A DNA stretch of 64,000 nucleotides from Helicobacter sp. (GTDB lineage: Bacteria; Campylobacterota; Campylobacteria; Campylobacterales; Helicobacteraceae), in contig JAFLSC010000001.1 of the NCBI GenBank assembly GCA_022511145.1, forward strand, positions 46,812 through 110,811, given 5' to 3'. Of the stretch, positions 54,863-64,000 are shown one piece after another (within the stretch, counting starts at the first letter, position 1; each line of letters begins with the position of its first letter). Made by a program: the position numbers and the translations under genes. Under the pieces are notes generated by a model, which worked only from the letters and a program-made list of their open reading frames with translations, made no database searches and was not told the origin of the DNA.

Positions 54863-57066
54863 TAGAGGGATTCTAAGATTTGCTCTAAACTATCAAAATA
54901 AAGCCTTTGGGCTTTGTTAAGGGGAACAATAATCTCTCCTAAATCAATCTCATCTCCTCCTAGAATTCCTATTTTTTCCAAAGTTAAAAGGGAATTATCA
55001 AGGAGATTGAGTAAATTGTTCTCATTTTGTGCTTTTAGGGCAAGAATAACTTGCGTAGGGGCTTCCCCAAAAAGCTCCAAAATGCTAAGTTTTTTTGTGA
55101 GTTTGCAACCTAGATTTCCTATAATACAAGCTTTACTTAGGGCAATAGCTAATCCTCCTTGATAAATATCCACTGCACTATGCAAATAACAAGAGGTTTT
55201 TTGCAAAAAATCCCAAAGAGCAAGTTCGGCTTCTAAGTTAATTAAAGCTATTTCTCCTTTAATGCTATTAGCACAAAGTTTAGCTGCCAAACTCCCACCA
55301 AAGCTAAGTTGGCAGGATTTTGCCGCGAGGTGATAAAGACATAAATCTTGCGTATCAAATTTTCCCCTTAGAGTTTTGTTGGCATTATCAATAATCCCTA
55401 CCCCTGCAATACTAGGTGTGGGGTAAATATCTGTCGTATTGGTTTGATTATAAAGGCTTACATTCCCACTAACAACAGGCGTTTGTAAGATTTTAGCCGC
55501 TTCTTTAATGCCCTCGCAAGTTTCTTTGAATTGCCACATTACTTCAGGATTTTCAGGATTCCCAAAATTTAAACAATCCGTAATCGCTAATGCCCTGCCA
55601 CCCCGCAAAGCAATATCGCGTCCCACTTTTGCTACTGCTTGTTTAGCTCCTTCTTTGGGATTAAGGTAACAAAGGCGAATCGGACAAGCCACACTCATCG
55701 CCAAAGCCTTGCCATTTTCTTTAACGCGAATCACACTCGCTCCACCACTGCCACTTCTAACAATAGTATTTGTTTGCACAGAGGAATCATATTGTTCATA
55801 AATCCATTTTTTATCTGCAATATCAGGGCTTTTAAGCAGAGTAGTAAAAATTGCATTAGGATTTTGTTGTATTAGAGTATTATAATCCAAAGCGGGGATT
55901 GCCTCAAGATAGGTTGCTTGAGTGCTAATAGGGCGATTGAGGATAGGGGATTCCTCACTTAAAGGAGCGATAGGAATCTCTGCACATTTTTGATTATGCC
56001 AAAAAAGCTCCATTTTCCCGCTTTGAGTAACTTCTCCGATAATCGCACAATCAAGTTCCCATTTGTTAAAGATTTCTAAAATTGCTTTCTCGCAACCTTT
56101 TTTAGCACACAAAAGCATTCTTTCTTGAGATTCACTTAGCATTAATTCATAAGGGGTCATACCCGCTTCACGCATTGGCACTTTATCAAGGTGTAGTATC
56201 ATTCCGCTACCGCTTCTCCCTGCCATTTCAAAACTTGAGCTTGTAAGTCCTGCTGCTCCCATATCTTGAATACCAACAATTAAATCCTTTTTAAATAACT
56301 CTAAACACGCCTCTAGGAGTAATTTTTCTGTGAAAGGGTCGCCAACTTGCACGGTGGGACGCAAACTTTTGGAGCTTTCACTAAAGCTATCACTGCTCAT
56401 TACCGCCCCTCCTAAGCCATCGCGTCCGGTTTTGCTTCCCACATAAATCACAGGATTGCCGCTTCCTTCTGCTCTGCCATAAAAAATTTCATCATTTTTG
56501 ACAATCCCTAGAGTAAAAGCATTTACAAGAATATTTCCCTCATAGCAATCCTCAAAACTTGTTTCACCACCAATTGTTGGGACTCCCATACAATTCCCAT
56601 AACCTCCGATTCCTGCCACAACGCCCCGTAATAAGTAGCGGTGTTTAGCCCCTATGGCATTTTTTTGGGTAATATCGCCAAAACGGATAGAGTTCAAGGA
56701 AGCCACAGGTCTTGCTCCCATTGTAAAAATATCACGCATAATGCCACCAACTCCGGTAGCAGCACCTGCATAGGGTTCAATAAAGCTTGGGTGATTGTGA
56801 GATTCCATTTTAAAAACTGCCCCATAGCCTCCACCAATATCTATAATCCCGGCATTTTCTCCGGGTCCTTGAATAACCCACTCCGCTTTAGTAGGGAATC
56901 CTTGAAGATAGATTTTGCTTGATTTATAGCTGCAATGCTCACTCCACATTGCTGAAAAAATGCCAATTTCAATAAGATTAGGTTCTCTTTTAAGAATTTC
57001 AAGGATTTTAGTATAATCTTCTTGTGTGAGTTTGTGCTGTTTTAGGATTTGTTTTAAATTTTCCAT
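54862..57066 (-). CDS. purL: Phosphoribosylformylglycinamidine synthase subunit PurL
   Basis: ATP-dependent synthetase of de novo purine synthesis, in the small-PurL form (734 residues) that needs separate PurQ and PurS. The conserved [13 protein letters not shown] segment with H44, the [19 protein letters not shown] metal/ATP block, and [15 protein letters not shown] are clear, as is [14 protein letters not shown] in the second half. The start at 57066 has AAGGA five bases upstream; the reading frame is open to 57198, but the extra 44 residues are hydrophobic and non-homologous. purH is in the window, but purQ and purS are not. Confidence 0.96.
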   Translation of the reverse strand: MENLKQILKQHKLTQEDYTKILEILKREPNLIEIGIFSAMWSEHCSYKSSKIYLQGFPTKAEWVIQGPGENAGIIDIGGGYGAVFKMESHNHPSFIEPYAGAATGVGGIMRDIFTMGARPVASLNSIRFGDITQKNAIGAKHRYLLRGVVAGIGGYGNCMGVPTIGGETSFEDCYEGNILVNAFTLGIVKNDEIFYGRAEGSGNPVIYVGSKTGRDGLGGAVMSSDSFSESSKSLRPTVQVGDPFTEKLLLEACLELFKKDLIVGIQDMGAAGLTSSSFEMAGRSGSGMILHLDKVPMREAGMTPYELMLSESQERMLLCAKKGCEKAILEIFNKWELDCAIIGEVTQSGKMELFWHNQKCAEIPIAPLSEESPILNRPISTQATYLEAIPALDYNTLIQQNPNAIFTTLLKSPDIADKKWIYEQYDSSVQTNTIVRSGSGGASVIRVKENGKALAMSVACPIRLCYLNPKEGAKQAVAKVGRDIALRGGRALAITDCLNFGNPENPEVMWQFKETCEGIKEAAKILQTPVVSGNVSLYNQTNTTDIYPTPSIAGVGIIDNANKTLRGKFDTQDLCLYHLAAKSCQLSFGGSLAAKLCANSIKGEIALINLEAELALWDFLQKTSCYLHSAVDIYQGGLAIALSKACIIGNLGCKLTKKLSILELFGEAPTQVILALKAQNENNLLNLLDNSLLTLEKIGILGGDEIDLGEIIVPLNKAQRLYFDSLEQILESL

Positions 57067-57218
57067 TGTTATCCTTGTTTTGCGATAATGTGTAAAAATT
57101 ACCTTTATGGCTTTCATAAAGAGAAGTTTAACAAACAAGTGATAAAGTAGAGATAAACTTAAGAATAAGATAATGTAATTTTCAATAGAATAACGCATAT
57201 TTTAATAAAGGGGTTGCT

Positions 57219-59642
57219 GTGAAATACATTAAGTTTTTCAAGGAGTTAAATAACAAAGATGTGCCTATTGTTGGCGGAAAAAATGCAAGTATTGGCGAGA
57301 TGTTTCAAGAGCTTGTGCCAATGGGTATCAAAGTCCCTAATGGTTTTGCAATTACGAGTGAGGCTTATTGGTATTTGCTTGATAGTGCAGGAATTAGAGA
57401 CAAAATTAAAGAACTTCTTGAAGGTGTAGATGCAACAGAAATTGATGTTTTAAAGGTGCGTTCTCAAAAGATTCGTGATATGATTTTTGGCACCCCTTTT
57501 CCTGCGGATTTGCGTAAGGAGATTTTAGAAGCTTATGAGATTTTAAGCAAGGAATACAATATGGAAGAAGCTGATGTTGCTGTGAGGAGTTCAGCCACAG
57601 CTGAAGATTTACCTGATGCGTCTTTTGCGGGGCAGCAAGATACTTATTTAAGTGTTCAAGGGCAGCAAGAATTAATCCACTATGTGAAATCTTGCTTTTC
57701 TTCACTTTTTACTGATAGGGCAGTGAGCTATCGAGCCTCAAGGGGATTTGACCATTTCAAAGTCGCACTCTCTGTGGGTGTGCAAAAAATGGTGCGTTCT
57801 GATAAGGGAAGTTCAGGTGTAATGTTTAGCATTGATACAGAGACGGGATTTAAAGATGTGGCATTTATTACTTCAAGTTGGGGGTTAGGCGAAAATGTCG
57901 TAGGTGGAACGGTAAATCCTGATGAATTTTATGTGTTTAAACCGGCTTTGCAATTAGGAAAACGACCGATTTTAAAACGTCAAATGGGATTTAAAAATAT
58001 CAAAATGGTGTATGCTCCTCCGGGTTCTCCTCACCCAACAAAAAATATCCCCACAACACAAGAGGAACTAAAAAGCTTTTCTTTAAGTGATGATGAAGTT
58101 TTGACGTTGGCTCGTTATGCTATTTTGATTGAAAAGCATTATTCTAAAGAGGCAGGTGAATATCGTCCAATGGATATGGAATGGGCAAAAGATGGGGATA
58201 GCGGAGAGATTTTTATTGTTCAAGCTCGTCCAGAGACTGTTCAAAGCCAAAAAATGAAAAAGCAAAGCAACACTTTTGAAAAATACTTTTTTAAAGACAA
58301 AAAGGAAAAACCTGTTTTATTGGTGGGCAAAGCAGTAGGCGGTAAAATCGGAGTAGGGAAAGTTCGGGTTATTCATAATATCGCTAATATGGGGGAACTT
58401 CAGCAAGGCGAAATTCTTGTAACTGATAATACTGACCCTGATTGGGAACCTGCGATGAAAAAGGCAGGAGCGGTTATTACCAATCGTGGAGGAAGGACTT
58501 GCCACGCTGCTATTGTTGCAAGAGAGATTGGAGTGCCTGCGATTGTTGGTGCAGTGGGAGCAACAGAAAAATTAGAAAACGGAATGGAAGTTACGGTTTC
58601 TTGTGCTGAAGGCGAAGATGGGTATGTGTATAATGGGATTTTCAAATATGAGATTGAAAAGCTTGATTTAAGTTCCCTAGAGCAACCCAAAACCAAAATT
58701 TATATGAATATCGGAAATCCCGAGAAAGCCTTTGCTTTTTCAATGATTCCTAATAATGGTGTGGGATTAGCTCGAATGGAGTTTATCATTAATAATTATA
58801 TTAAAGCTCACCCGCTTGCTCTTTTTGATTTGCATAGCGGGAATAAAGAATTTGATGGCATTGAAGGTGTAAGGGAAATTATGGCAGGGTATGCCAATCC
58901 TAAAGACTTTTTTATTAAAAAAATCGCAGAAGGTGTGGGTATGATAGCTGCGGCATTTTATCCTAAACCTGTGATTGTGAGGACGAGCGATTTTAAGTCC
59001 AACGAGTATTGCCGAATGGTTGGGGGAAAAGATTATGAGCCTCACGAAGAAAATCCTATGATTGGCTATCGAGGTGCGAGCCGTTATTATTCAAAAGAAT
59101 ATAAAACTGCCTTTGAGTGGGAATGTCAAGCTTTAGCAATGGTGCGAAATGAAATGGGATTTCATAATATGAAAATTATGATTCCTTTTCTTAGGACGCC
59201 TGAAGAGGGGAGAAGAGTCTTAGAAATTATGCGTAAAAATGGCTTAAATCAAGGGGAAAATGGCTTAGAAATTTATGTAATGTGTGAATTACCTGTTAAT
59301 GTAATTTTAGCTGATGAATTTTTGAATCTCTTTGATGGTTTTTCTATCGGCTCTAATGATTTAACGCAGCTAACCTTAGGTGTGGATAGAGATGGTGAGC
59401 TTGTAAGCCACGTTTTTGATGAGCGAAATCCTGCTTTACTTAAAATGTTTAAAATGGCGATTGAAGCGTGTAAAAAACATAATAAATATTGTGGAATTTG
59501 CGGACAAGCTCCTAGTGATTATCCCGAGATTGCGGAATTTTTGGTAGAAAATGGCATTACTTCTTTGTCTTTGAATCCAGATTCTGTAATTGAAACTTGG
59601 GAAAGTGTGGTTAAATTAGAAAAAAAGCTAGGTATTTCTTAA
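57219..59642 (+). CDS. ppsA: Phosphoenolpyruvate synthase
   Basis: Makes PEP from pyruvate and ATP for gluconeogenesis. The length is 807 residues. The N-terminal ATP-binding domain has [12 protein letters not shown] and [21 protein letters not shown]; the phosphohistidine domain has [13 protein letters not shown]; the C-terminal PEP/pyruvate barrel has [12 protein letters not shown] and [12 protein letters not shown] with the catalytic cysteine. The start is GTG with AAAGGGG five bases upstream. It is divergent from purL and appears to be transcribed alone. A gluconeogenic lifestyle fits an amino- and organic-acid-using bacterium. Confidence 0.96.
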   Translation: MKYIKFFKELNNKDVPIVGGKNASIGEMFQELVPMGIKVPNGFAITSEAYWYLLDSAGIRDKIKELLEGVDATEIDVLKVRSQKIRDMIFGTPFPADLRKEILEAYEILSKEYNMEEADVAVRSSATAEDLPDASFAGQQDTYLSVQGQQELIHYVKSCFSSLFTDRAVSYRASRGFDHFKVALSVGVQKMVRSDKGSSGVMFSIDTETGFKDVAFITSSWGLGENVVGGTVNPDEFYVFKPALQLGKRPILKRQMGFKNIKMVYAPPGSPHPTKNIPTTQEELKSFSLSDDEVLTLARYAILIEKHYSKEAGEYRPMDMEWAKDGDSGEIFIVQARPETVQSQKMKKQSNTFEKYFFKDKKEKPVLLVGKAVGGKIGVGKVRVIHNIANMGELQQGEILVTDNTDPDWEPAMKKAGAVITNRGGRTCHAAIVAREIGVPAIVGAVGATEKLENGMEVTVSCAEGEDGYVYNGIFKYEIEKLDLSSLEQPKTKIYMNIGNPEKAFAFSMIPNNGVGLARMEFIINNYIKAHPLALFDLHSGNKEFDGIEGVREIMAGYANPKDFFIKKIAEGVGMIAAAFYPKPVIVRTSDFKSNEYCRMVGGKDYEPHEENPMIGYRGASRYYSKEYKTAFEWECQALAMVRNEMGFHNMKIMIPFLRTPEEGRRVLEIMRKNGLNQGENGLEIYVMCELPVNVILADEFLNLFDGFSIGSNDLTQLTLGVDRDGELVSHVFDERNPALLKMFKMAIEACKKHNKYCGICGQAPSDYPEIAEFLVENGITSLSLNPDSVIETWESVVKLEKKLGIS

Positions 59643-59683
59643 CCTAGCTCTAAGCCCCAATAATGTATCAAAGATTTTAATCT

Positions 59684-59711
59684 CCTAAACTTAAGAAAAT
59701 TTAAGCTTAGG
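59684..59711. terminator. Hairpin in the convergent gap after ppsA
   Basis: CCTAAaCTTAA pairs with TTAAGcTTAGG (one mismatch), overlapping the last codons of the minus-strand membrane gene. A second stem, AGCTAGGT/ACCTAGCT, spans the ppsA stop at 59626-59649. Neither has a T-run; a bidirectional stop is plausible. Confidence 0.35.
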
Positions 59712-60179
59712 ATAAAGGTGAGTGAAAAATAAGGCAGTAAGAGTGATAATGAGTGCCTTAAAAACCCACACCGATTGTTGGTGGATTTGATAAAAAGATT
59801 CTGTTTGAGTTGCTGCTTCACCGAGTTTTTGAGCCTCTAAAATCGCAGGTGTGTAATAAAGGGTAAAAAGAAAAATCAATGCAATATTAACTAATCCCAA
59901 AAAGGGCGTTATTTTGGCTTTATTGATTTGAAAATATAAAATCTCAACAACAATAATGAAAAATGCCAAAATATTCATCAAAATATTAAATTTCAAAAAA
60001 ATAGAAGTCATCAAAATACCGGATTGAAAATGCGTTATTTGCAAACCTTCAACAATTTTTGCAGCCCCAAAGATACTTGAAGCACTCAAGGCTGTGGTGA
60101 TAATTGCTCCTAAACTTATGCCAATAAGCAAAAGATAACTCATTAAAACAAAAGATTTTGCTTTGTAAAAGAAAGTCAT
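59691..60179 (-). CDS. DUF4149-like four-helix membrane protein
   Basis: Inner-membrane protein of 162 residues with four predicted helices (~11-34, 50-75, 88-105, 135-155). The first loop (ASSIFGAAKIVEGLQI) and the HQQSVWVFKALII end resemble DUF4149/TMEM205-like proteins. The function is unknown. The ATG at 60179 has AAGGA six bases upstream, whereas the in-frame ATG at 60185 directly abuts it, so 60179 is the start. It lies between convergent ppsA and divergent yaaA. Confidence 0.75.
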   Translation of the reverse strand: MTFFYKAKSFVLMSYLLLIGISLGAIITTALSASSIFGAAKIVEGLQITHFQSGILMTSIFLKFNILMNILAFFIIVVEILYFQINKAKITPFLGLVNIALIFLFTLYYTPAILEAQKLGEAATQTESFYQIHQQSVWVFKALIITLTALFFTHLYPKLKFS

Positions 60180-60229
60180 AATCATTCCTTAGCTAAAATA
60201 TTTTTTTATTTTACCAAAAAAGAAGTTTT

Positions 60230-60979
60230 ATGAAAATACTTTTCTCACCCAGTGAAAAAAAGCTCACTCATCACCCCGCCCAAATCCCAAGTAAAAATGA
60301 CTTTTACCAAGATTTAATCGCAAAAGATTCCCTAAAAAATATTATCACGCAATATGAAGGATACCTCAAAAAAAGCACTGATAGTGCAATCCAAAAACTT
60401 TTTGGTAAAAAAACACTTTCTTTAGAGGTATTGAGGTTGTGCCAAAATCTCTCTACCTCTCCTTTATTGTCTGCAATTTTGCGTTATTGTGGCACAGCTT
60501 ATGAAGCTTTGGACTTTGAAACTCTCAAAAAATCTCAACAAGATTATTTGCAAGAGAAAGTTTTGATTTTTTCTAATCTTTTTGGATTATTGCGTCCTTA
60601 TGATAAGATTCCTTATTATGATTTAATGCAAGGGGAGGGATTTTTGGATTTTGAGACAAAAAAATTTTATAAGGCTCATCAAGAACAATTTTTAGGATTT
60701 TTAGAAGGTGAGATTTTGGATTTAAGGGCAGGATTTTACCAAAAATGCTTAACCTTAGGCAACGATTTTCAAGTTTATGAGCCAGTTTTTATAAAAGGAG
60801 GCAAGGTTGTAAGCCATTATGCTAAATATTATCGCGGGATTTTGCTTAGAGAGTGTGCAAAATCCCAAATCCCAAATCCAAAAGCTTTGTTTAAGCTAAA
60901 AATTCAAGGATTATCTTACCCTAGAATTCAAAATCTTAATAACACTAAAATAAGAATTTTTTATGAAGTATTAAACTAA
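60230..60979 (+). CDS. yaaA: YaaA/UPF0246 peroxide-stress family protein
   Basis: Cytoplasmic protein of 249 residues of the DUF328 family. In E. coli YaaA limits free iron during peroxide stress, and the fold can bind DNA. The N-terminal FSPSEKK, the LFGLLRPYDKIPYYDLMQG block and GGKVVSHYAKYYRGILLREC are the family hallmarks. The middle part is shorter and more variable than in E. coli. The ribosome binding site is AAGAAG. It is separated from the fatty-acid genes by 111 bp containing a good promoter. Confidence 0.9.
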   Translation: MKILFSPSEKKLTHHPAQIPSKNDFYQDLIAKDSLKNIITQYEGYLKKSTDSAIQKLFGKKTLSLEVLRLCQNLSTSPLLSAILRYCGTAYEALDFETLKKSQQDYLQEKVLIFSNLFGLLRPYDKIPYYDLMQGEGFLDFETKKFYKAHQEQFLGFLEGEILDLRAGFYQKCLTLGNDFQVYEPVFIKGGKVVSHYAKYYRGILLRECAKSQIPNPKALFKLKIQGLSYPRIQNLNNTKIRIFYEVLN

Positions 60980-61046
60980 AACAATGTAATTTTGCGAAAA
61001 AAATGAATTTTGTAGGATATTAAGATTTTACGCTAATAAAGAATTG

Positions 61047-61052
61047 TATAAT
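61047..61052 (+). promoter_or_regulatory. -10 element of the fabG promoter
   Basis: TATAAT in GAATTGTATAATACAC, 38 bp before the fabG ATG, with AT-rich sequence upstream in place of a clear -35. Confidence 0.65.
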
Positions 61053-61090
61053 ACACTAAAATTTTTCCAAAAATAACAAGGAGAAAAGTA

Positions 61091-61834
61091 ATGAAATTTT
61101 GTGGCAAGAATGTTTTAATTACAGGTGCAAGTAAGGGAATAGGTGCAGAGATTGCAAGAGTTTTGGCACAAATGGGATTGAAAGTGTGGATTAATTACCG
61201 CTCTAAGCCAGAATTAGCCGATAGTGTGCAAAAAGAAATTGAAAGGCAAGGTGGAAAAGCAGCTGTTATTTGCTTTGACGCCACTAAAGAAGATAAATTT
61301 ATCGCTGGGTTGAATACAATCTTAGATAGTGATGGAGAATTATCTTACCTCGTCAATAATGCAGGAATTACCAAAGATAAGCTTTCTATGCGAATGGAAA
61401 TAGAAGATTTTGAATCGGTATTAAATGCTAATTTAACTTCAAGTTTTATTGGTTGTCGTGAGGCTTTGAAAATTATGCGAAAACAAGGCTATGGGAGCGT
61501 TGTTAATATTGCCTCTATTATTGGCGAAATAGGGAATCTTGGACAATGTAACTATGCTGCAAGTAAAGGCGGAATGATTGCAATGACAAAATCTTTTGCT
61601 AAAGAGGGTGGTTCTAAAGGGATACGTTTTAATTGTATTACACCCGGTTTTATCCAAAGCGATATGACAGAAAATCTCAAAGAAGAAATTAAACAAACTT
61701 ATAGGAATAATATTCCTTTAGGACGTTTTGGAACAGGGGAAGAGGTGGCTGATGGGGTAGCATTTTTGCTCTCTGATTATTCAAATTATATAACCGGCGA
61801 AGTGTTAAAAATTAATGGCGGGTTATATATGTAA
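61091..61834 (+). CDS. fabG: 3-oxoacyl-ACP reductase
   Basis: Short-chain dehydrogenase reducing 3-oxoacyl-ACP in fatty-acid elongation. The length is 247 residues. The NADP loop TGASKGIG is at 11-18, NNAG at 89-92, and the catalytic triad at S142, Y155 and K159 (YAASK). The C-terminal SNYITGEVLKINGGLYM is typical. CAAGGAG precedes the ATG. It leads the fabG-acpP-fabF-accA series; acpP also has its own -10-like element. Confidence 0.96.
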   Translation: MKFCGKNVLITGASKGIGAEIARVLAQMGLKVWINYRSKPELADSVQKEIERQGGKAAVICFDATKEDKFIAGLNTILDSDGELSYLVNNAGITKDKLSMRMEIEDFESVLNANLTSSFIGCREALKIMRKQGYGSVVNIASIIGEIGNLGQCNYAASKGGMIAMTKSFAKEGGSKGIRFNCITPGFIQSDMTENLKEEIKQTYRNNIPLGRFGTGEEVADGVAFLLSDYSNYITGEVLKINGGLYM

Positions 61835-61862
61835 GTTTTTTGAGTTTTTAAGGAAAATTAGA

Positions 61863-61868
61863 TACAAT
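61863..61868 (+). promoter_or_regulatory. Possible -10 element of the acpP promoter
   Basis: TACAAT in AATTAGATACAATAAC, 31 bp before the acpP ATG and after an AT-rich stretch. It would allow the high ACP expression that cells need. Confidence 0.45.
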
Positions 61869-61899
61869 AACTATTTGAAAATTTTTAAGGAGTTTTAAA

Positions 61900-62133
61900 A
61901 TGGCATTATTTGATGATGTGAAAGCGGTTGTGGTAGAACAACTCAATGTAAATGCAGGTGAGGTAAAACCAGAATCTAAATTTGTTGATGATTTAGGTGC
62001 GGATTCCTTAGATGTTGTTGAGCTTGTAATGGCATTAGAAGAAAAATTTGAGATTGAAATTCCCGATGAAGATGCTGAAAAAATCGTTACCGTTGGAGAT
62101 GTTGTTTCTTATATCGAAAAATTGAAAGCCTAA
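61900..62133 (+). CDS. acpP: Acyl carrier protein
   Basis: Acidic 77-residue carrier of growing acyl chains. The phosphopantetheine attachment site is S36 in [12 protein letters not shown]. Helix [20 protein letters not shown], is standard. AAGGAG lies seven bases before the ATG. A strong hairpin separates it from fabF, which may allow acpP mRNA to be made or kept in excess over the downstream genes. Confidence 0.98.
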   Translation: MALFDDVKAVVVEQLNVNAGEVKPESKFVDDLGADSLDVVELVMALEEKFEIEIPDEDAEKIVTVGDVVSYIEKLKA

Positions 62134-62156
62134 GGCATACTTTTACAAAGTATGCC
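62134..62156 (+). other. Perfect intercistronic hairpin between acpP and fabF
   Basis: GGCATACTTT and AAAGTATGCC form a perfect 10-bp stem with a 3-base loop immediately after the acpP stop. CTCTTGATG, not a T-run, follows, so it looks more like an mRNA-stabilising or processing element, or a leaky attenuator, than a full terminator. Confidence 0.65.
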
Positions 62157-62175
62157 CTCTTGATGAAAGGTTCGT

Positions 62176-63417
62176 ATGCGAAGAGTGGTTGTAAGTGGAA
62201 TAGGGATAATTAGTGCTTTAGGGCTTAACAAAGAAGATTCTTTTGAAGCTATTATTAATGGAAAGTGTGGAGTCAAAACAATCTCTTCTTTTGATGTTTC
62301 AGAATTTCCTGTGAAAATTGCCGCGGAAATCACGAATTTTGACCCCAATACAGCTATGGACGCTAAAGAGGTTAAAAAAGCTGACCGCTTTATCCAACTA
62401 GGAATCAAAGCCGCTAGAGAGGCAATGCAAGATAGTGGGCTTTTGGATAATCCTAATGATTTTAGTCTTGCTAAAAATATCGATAATGAACGATTTGGGA
62501 TTAGCTCGGCATCGGGGATTGGTGGCTTAATTAATATTGAAAAAAATTCGATTATTAATTCTGAACGCGGTCCTAAGCGAATTTCTCCCTTTTTTATTCC
62601 TTCTGCTCTTGTGAATATGCTAGGAGGATTTGTTTCTATTGATTATAGGCTCAAAGGTCCTAATTTAGCGAGTGTAACTGCGTGTGCAGCAGGAACACAT
62701 GGAATCATTGAAGCAAGTAAAACTATTATGCTCAATGAAGCCGATAGAATGCTAGTTGTAGCGGCAGAATCTGCGATTTGTGGTGTAGGAATTGGTGGTT
62801 TTGCAGCAATGAAAGCGTTATCAGATAGAAATGAGGAACCTTTACTTGCGAGTCGCCCTTTTGATAAACAAAGAAATGGCTTTGTAATGGGTGAAGGTGC
62901 AGCAGCCTTAGTGCTCGAAGAATACGAAATGGCAAAGGCAAGAGGTGCAACAATCTATGCGGAATTAGTCGGATTTGGTGAAAGTGGCGATGCTAACCAT
63001 ATCACTACTCCCGCTCCAGAGGGAGAGGGTGCTTATCGTGCAATGCGTGCCGCTCTCAAAATGGCAAATTTAAAGATTGATTATGTCAATGCACACGGAA
63101 CAAGCACCTATTATAATGATTTGTATGAAACCTTAGCTCTCAAAAAAGTCTTTAACCAAGAAGTGCCACCTGTTAGTTCAATAAAAGGTCAAATCGGGCA
63201 TTGTCTAGGAGCAGCAGGAGGAATAGAGGCTGTTATTTCTATTATGGCAATGCAAAAAGGAATCTTACCGCCTACCATTAATCAAACGGAAAAAGATGAA
63301 AAATGCGATTTGGACTATATTCCTAATGTCGCTAGGGAAGCAAAAATTGAAACGATTATGAGCAATTCCTTTGGTTTTGGCGGGACAAATGGGGTTGTAA
63401 TTTTCAAAAAGGTATAA
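62176..63417 (+). CDS. fabF: 3-oxoacyl-ACP synthase II
   Basis: Condensing enzyme of fatty-acid elongation. The length is 413 residues. The catalytic Cys-His-His triad is C170 (VTACAAGTH), H307 (NAHGTST) and H342 (GHCLGAAGG), with K337. The C-terminal SNSFGFGGTN is standard. The ATG has AAAGG upstream. It follows the acpP hairpin by 20 bp and precedes accA by 6 bp. Confidence 0.97.
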   Translation: MRRVVVSGIGIISALGLNKEDSFEAIINGKCGVKTISSFDVSEFPVKIAAEITNFDPNTAMDAKEVKKADRFIQLGIKAAREAMQDSGLLDNPNDFSLAKNIDNERFGISSASGIGGLINIEKNSIINSERGPKRISPFFIPSALVNMLGGFVSIDYRLKGPNLASVTACAAGTHGIIEASKTIMLNEADRMLVVAAESAICGVGIGGFAAMKALSDRNEEPLLASRPFDKQRNGFVMGEGAAALVLEEYEMAKARGATIYAELVGFGESGDANHITTPAPEGEGAYRAMRAALKMANLKIDYVNAHGTSTYYNDLYETLALKKVFNQEVPPVSSIKGQIGHCLGAAGGIEAVISIMAMQKGILPPTINQTEKDEKCDLDYIPNVAREAKIETIMSNSFGFGGTNGVVIFKKV

Positions 63418-63423
63418 AAACAA

Positions 63424-64000
63424 GTGGCAACTTATTTAGATTTTGAAGAAAAAATAAAAACTATTCAAGAGTCAATCGCAACCGCACAGCTTAAAAATGA
63501 TTTACCTGCTATTGAGATTTTAAAGCAAGAGTTAGATAAGGAAGTTAAAAAAGTCTATTCTAACCTTTCTGATTATCAGAAACTTCAACTTGCAAGACAC
63601 CCAGACCGCCCTTACGCGATGGATTATATTCATTCACTTCTTAAAAACCCTATTGAAATCCACGGAGATAGGCATTTTAGCGATGATAAAGCGATTGTTT
63701 GTTTTATCGGTGAAATCAAGGGTGAAAATTTTATGGTTATTGGCGAGGAAAAGGGTAGAGGGACAAAAAATAAACTCCAAAGAAATTTTGGAATGCCTAA
63801 TCCTGAGGGGTATCGCAAAGCATTAAGGGTGGCTAAAATGGCAGAGAAATTTGGACTTCCTATTTTAATGCTTGTGGATACTGCGGGAGCTTATCCGGGT
63901 ATTGGTGCAGAGCAAAGAGGGCAGAGCGAAGCGATTGCTAAAAATCTCCAAGAATTTAGCAAACTCCAAACTCCTACAATCGCTATTGTCATTGGCGAAG
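63424..64000 (+). CDS. accA: Acetyl-CoA carboxylase carboxyltransferase alpha subunit (3' partial)
   Basis: Transfers the carboxyl group from biotin to acetyl-CoA to make malonyl-CoA. 192 codons are visible and the frame is open to the window end. The start is GTG at 63424 ([10 protein letters not shown]). [12 protein letters not shown], the [15 protein letters not shown] block and the crotonase-like [20 protein letters not shown] are diagnostic. An AAAAAGG lies some distance upstream, at the end of fabF. This is the last of the fatty-acid genes in view; the position after fabF matches H. pylori. Confidence 0.95.
   Translation, partial: MATYLDFEEKIKTIQESIATAQLKNDLPAIEILKQELDKEVKKVYSNLSDYQKLQLARHPDRPYAMDYIHSLLKNPIEIHGDRHFSDDKAIVCFIGEIKGENFMVIGEEKGRGTKNKLQRNFGMPNPEGYRKALRVAKMAEKFGLPILMLVDTAGAYPGIGAEQRGQSEAIAKNLQEFSKLQTPTIAIVIGE

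Noticed and set aside
57067-57198. 44-residue N-terminal extension of PurL
   Set aside because: Hydrophobic, not PurL-like, and ATG 57066 has an AAGGA ribosome binding site and the family N-terminus.
1-64000. tRNA, rRNA, CRISPR, prophage or IS elements
   Set aside because: Intergenic regions were scanned by eye; no cloverleaf-like GC-rich stretch, regular spacer array, transposase or integrase was seen. A covariance-model search would be decisive.
1-64000. Poly-G/poly-C contingency tracts
   Set aside because: No G or C run longer than about five was seen; only A/T runs such as the A9 at 45448 stand out.

Overview
The window is AT-rich bacterial chromosome from the Campylobacterota, most likely a Helicobacter other than H. 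pylori. The evidence is gene content and order. The IspDF fusion is followed by an HP1021-type atypical response regulator, an ATP-sulfurylase-like protein and PgpA, which matches the order I recall from Campylobacter jejuni. hemN sits beside a two-cluster Fe-S protein. The runs tal-rplY-pth-permease, gyrA-small secreted protein-flgR and fabG/acpP-fabF-accA resemble H. pylori. ArgF, transaldolase, PEP synthase and two selenium-uptake-type genes suggest an enteric-type metabolism. I found no rRNA, tRNA, IS element, prophage or CRISPR array. Family names come from reading motifs; no database search was run.

Layout. 1-3009: end of the NADH dehydrogenase (complex I) operon, nuoM (5' end outside the window) and nuoN. 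3021-8035: a lipoprotein, an orphan PilJ-domain membrane protein, then the minus-strand cluster ispDF / HP1021-like regulator / pseudo-ATP-sulfurylase / pgpA. 8255-16313 (minus): two chemoreceptors flanking a Fe-S oxidoreductase subunit, hemN, a DUF2603 gene and argF. 16596-22150 (plus): serB, tal, rplY, pth, an LptF/G-type permease, purH. 22164-26855 (minus): a radical SAM protein, a LolC/E-type permease and secA. 26977-30207 (plus): hemE, a frameshifted gene remnant, then fdhT/fdhU-like genes. 30328-31681 (minus): trmL, a small unknown, an acyl-CoA thioesterase.

32184-43220: a Na/phosphate symporter, tandem CNNM/CBS membrane proteins, murG, a cyclophilin, a trypsin-fold protein with no visible catalytic triad, gyrA, a small secreted protein and flgR. 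43231-54256 (plus): asd, a single-chain restriction-modification enzyme, LMW phosphotyrosine phosphatase, a CoA-binding protein, threonine ammonia-lyase, a GT-C-like membrane protein, an orphan pseudopilin, ksgA and RNase J. 54452-64000: a small secreted protein and purL (minus), ppsA (plus), a DUF4149 membrane protein (minus), yaaA, and the fatty-acid genes fabG, acpP, fabF and accA (accA runs off the end).

Most of the window is housekeeping. The points most worth a second look are: (i) an ATP-sulfurylase-fold protein whose substrate motifs are replaced, translationally overlapped with an unphosphorylatable redox-type regulator; (ii) a secreted trypsin-fold protein lacking all three catalytic residues; (iii) a family of diverged, palindrome-related intergenic repeats (core TCATTGY..AG to GGCAATC) at about five loci; (iv) an A9 tract just before the methyltransferase domain of the restriction-modification gene; (v) a single-base-deletion pseudogene beside the fdhTU-like pair; and (vi) a perfect 10-bp intercistronic hairpin between acpP and fabF.
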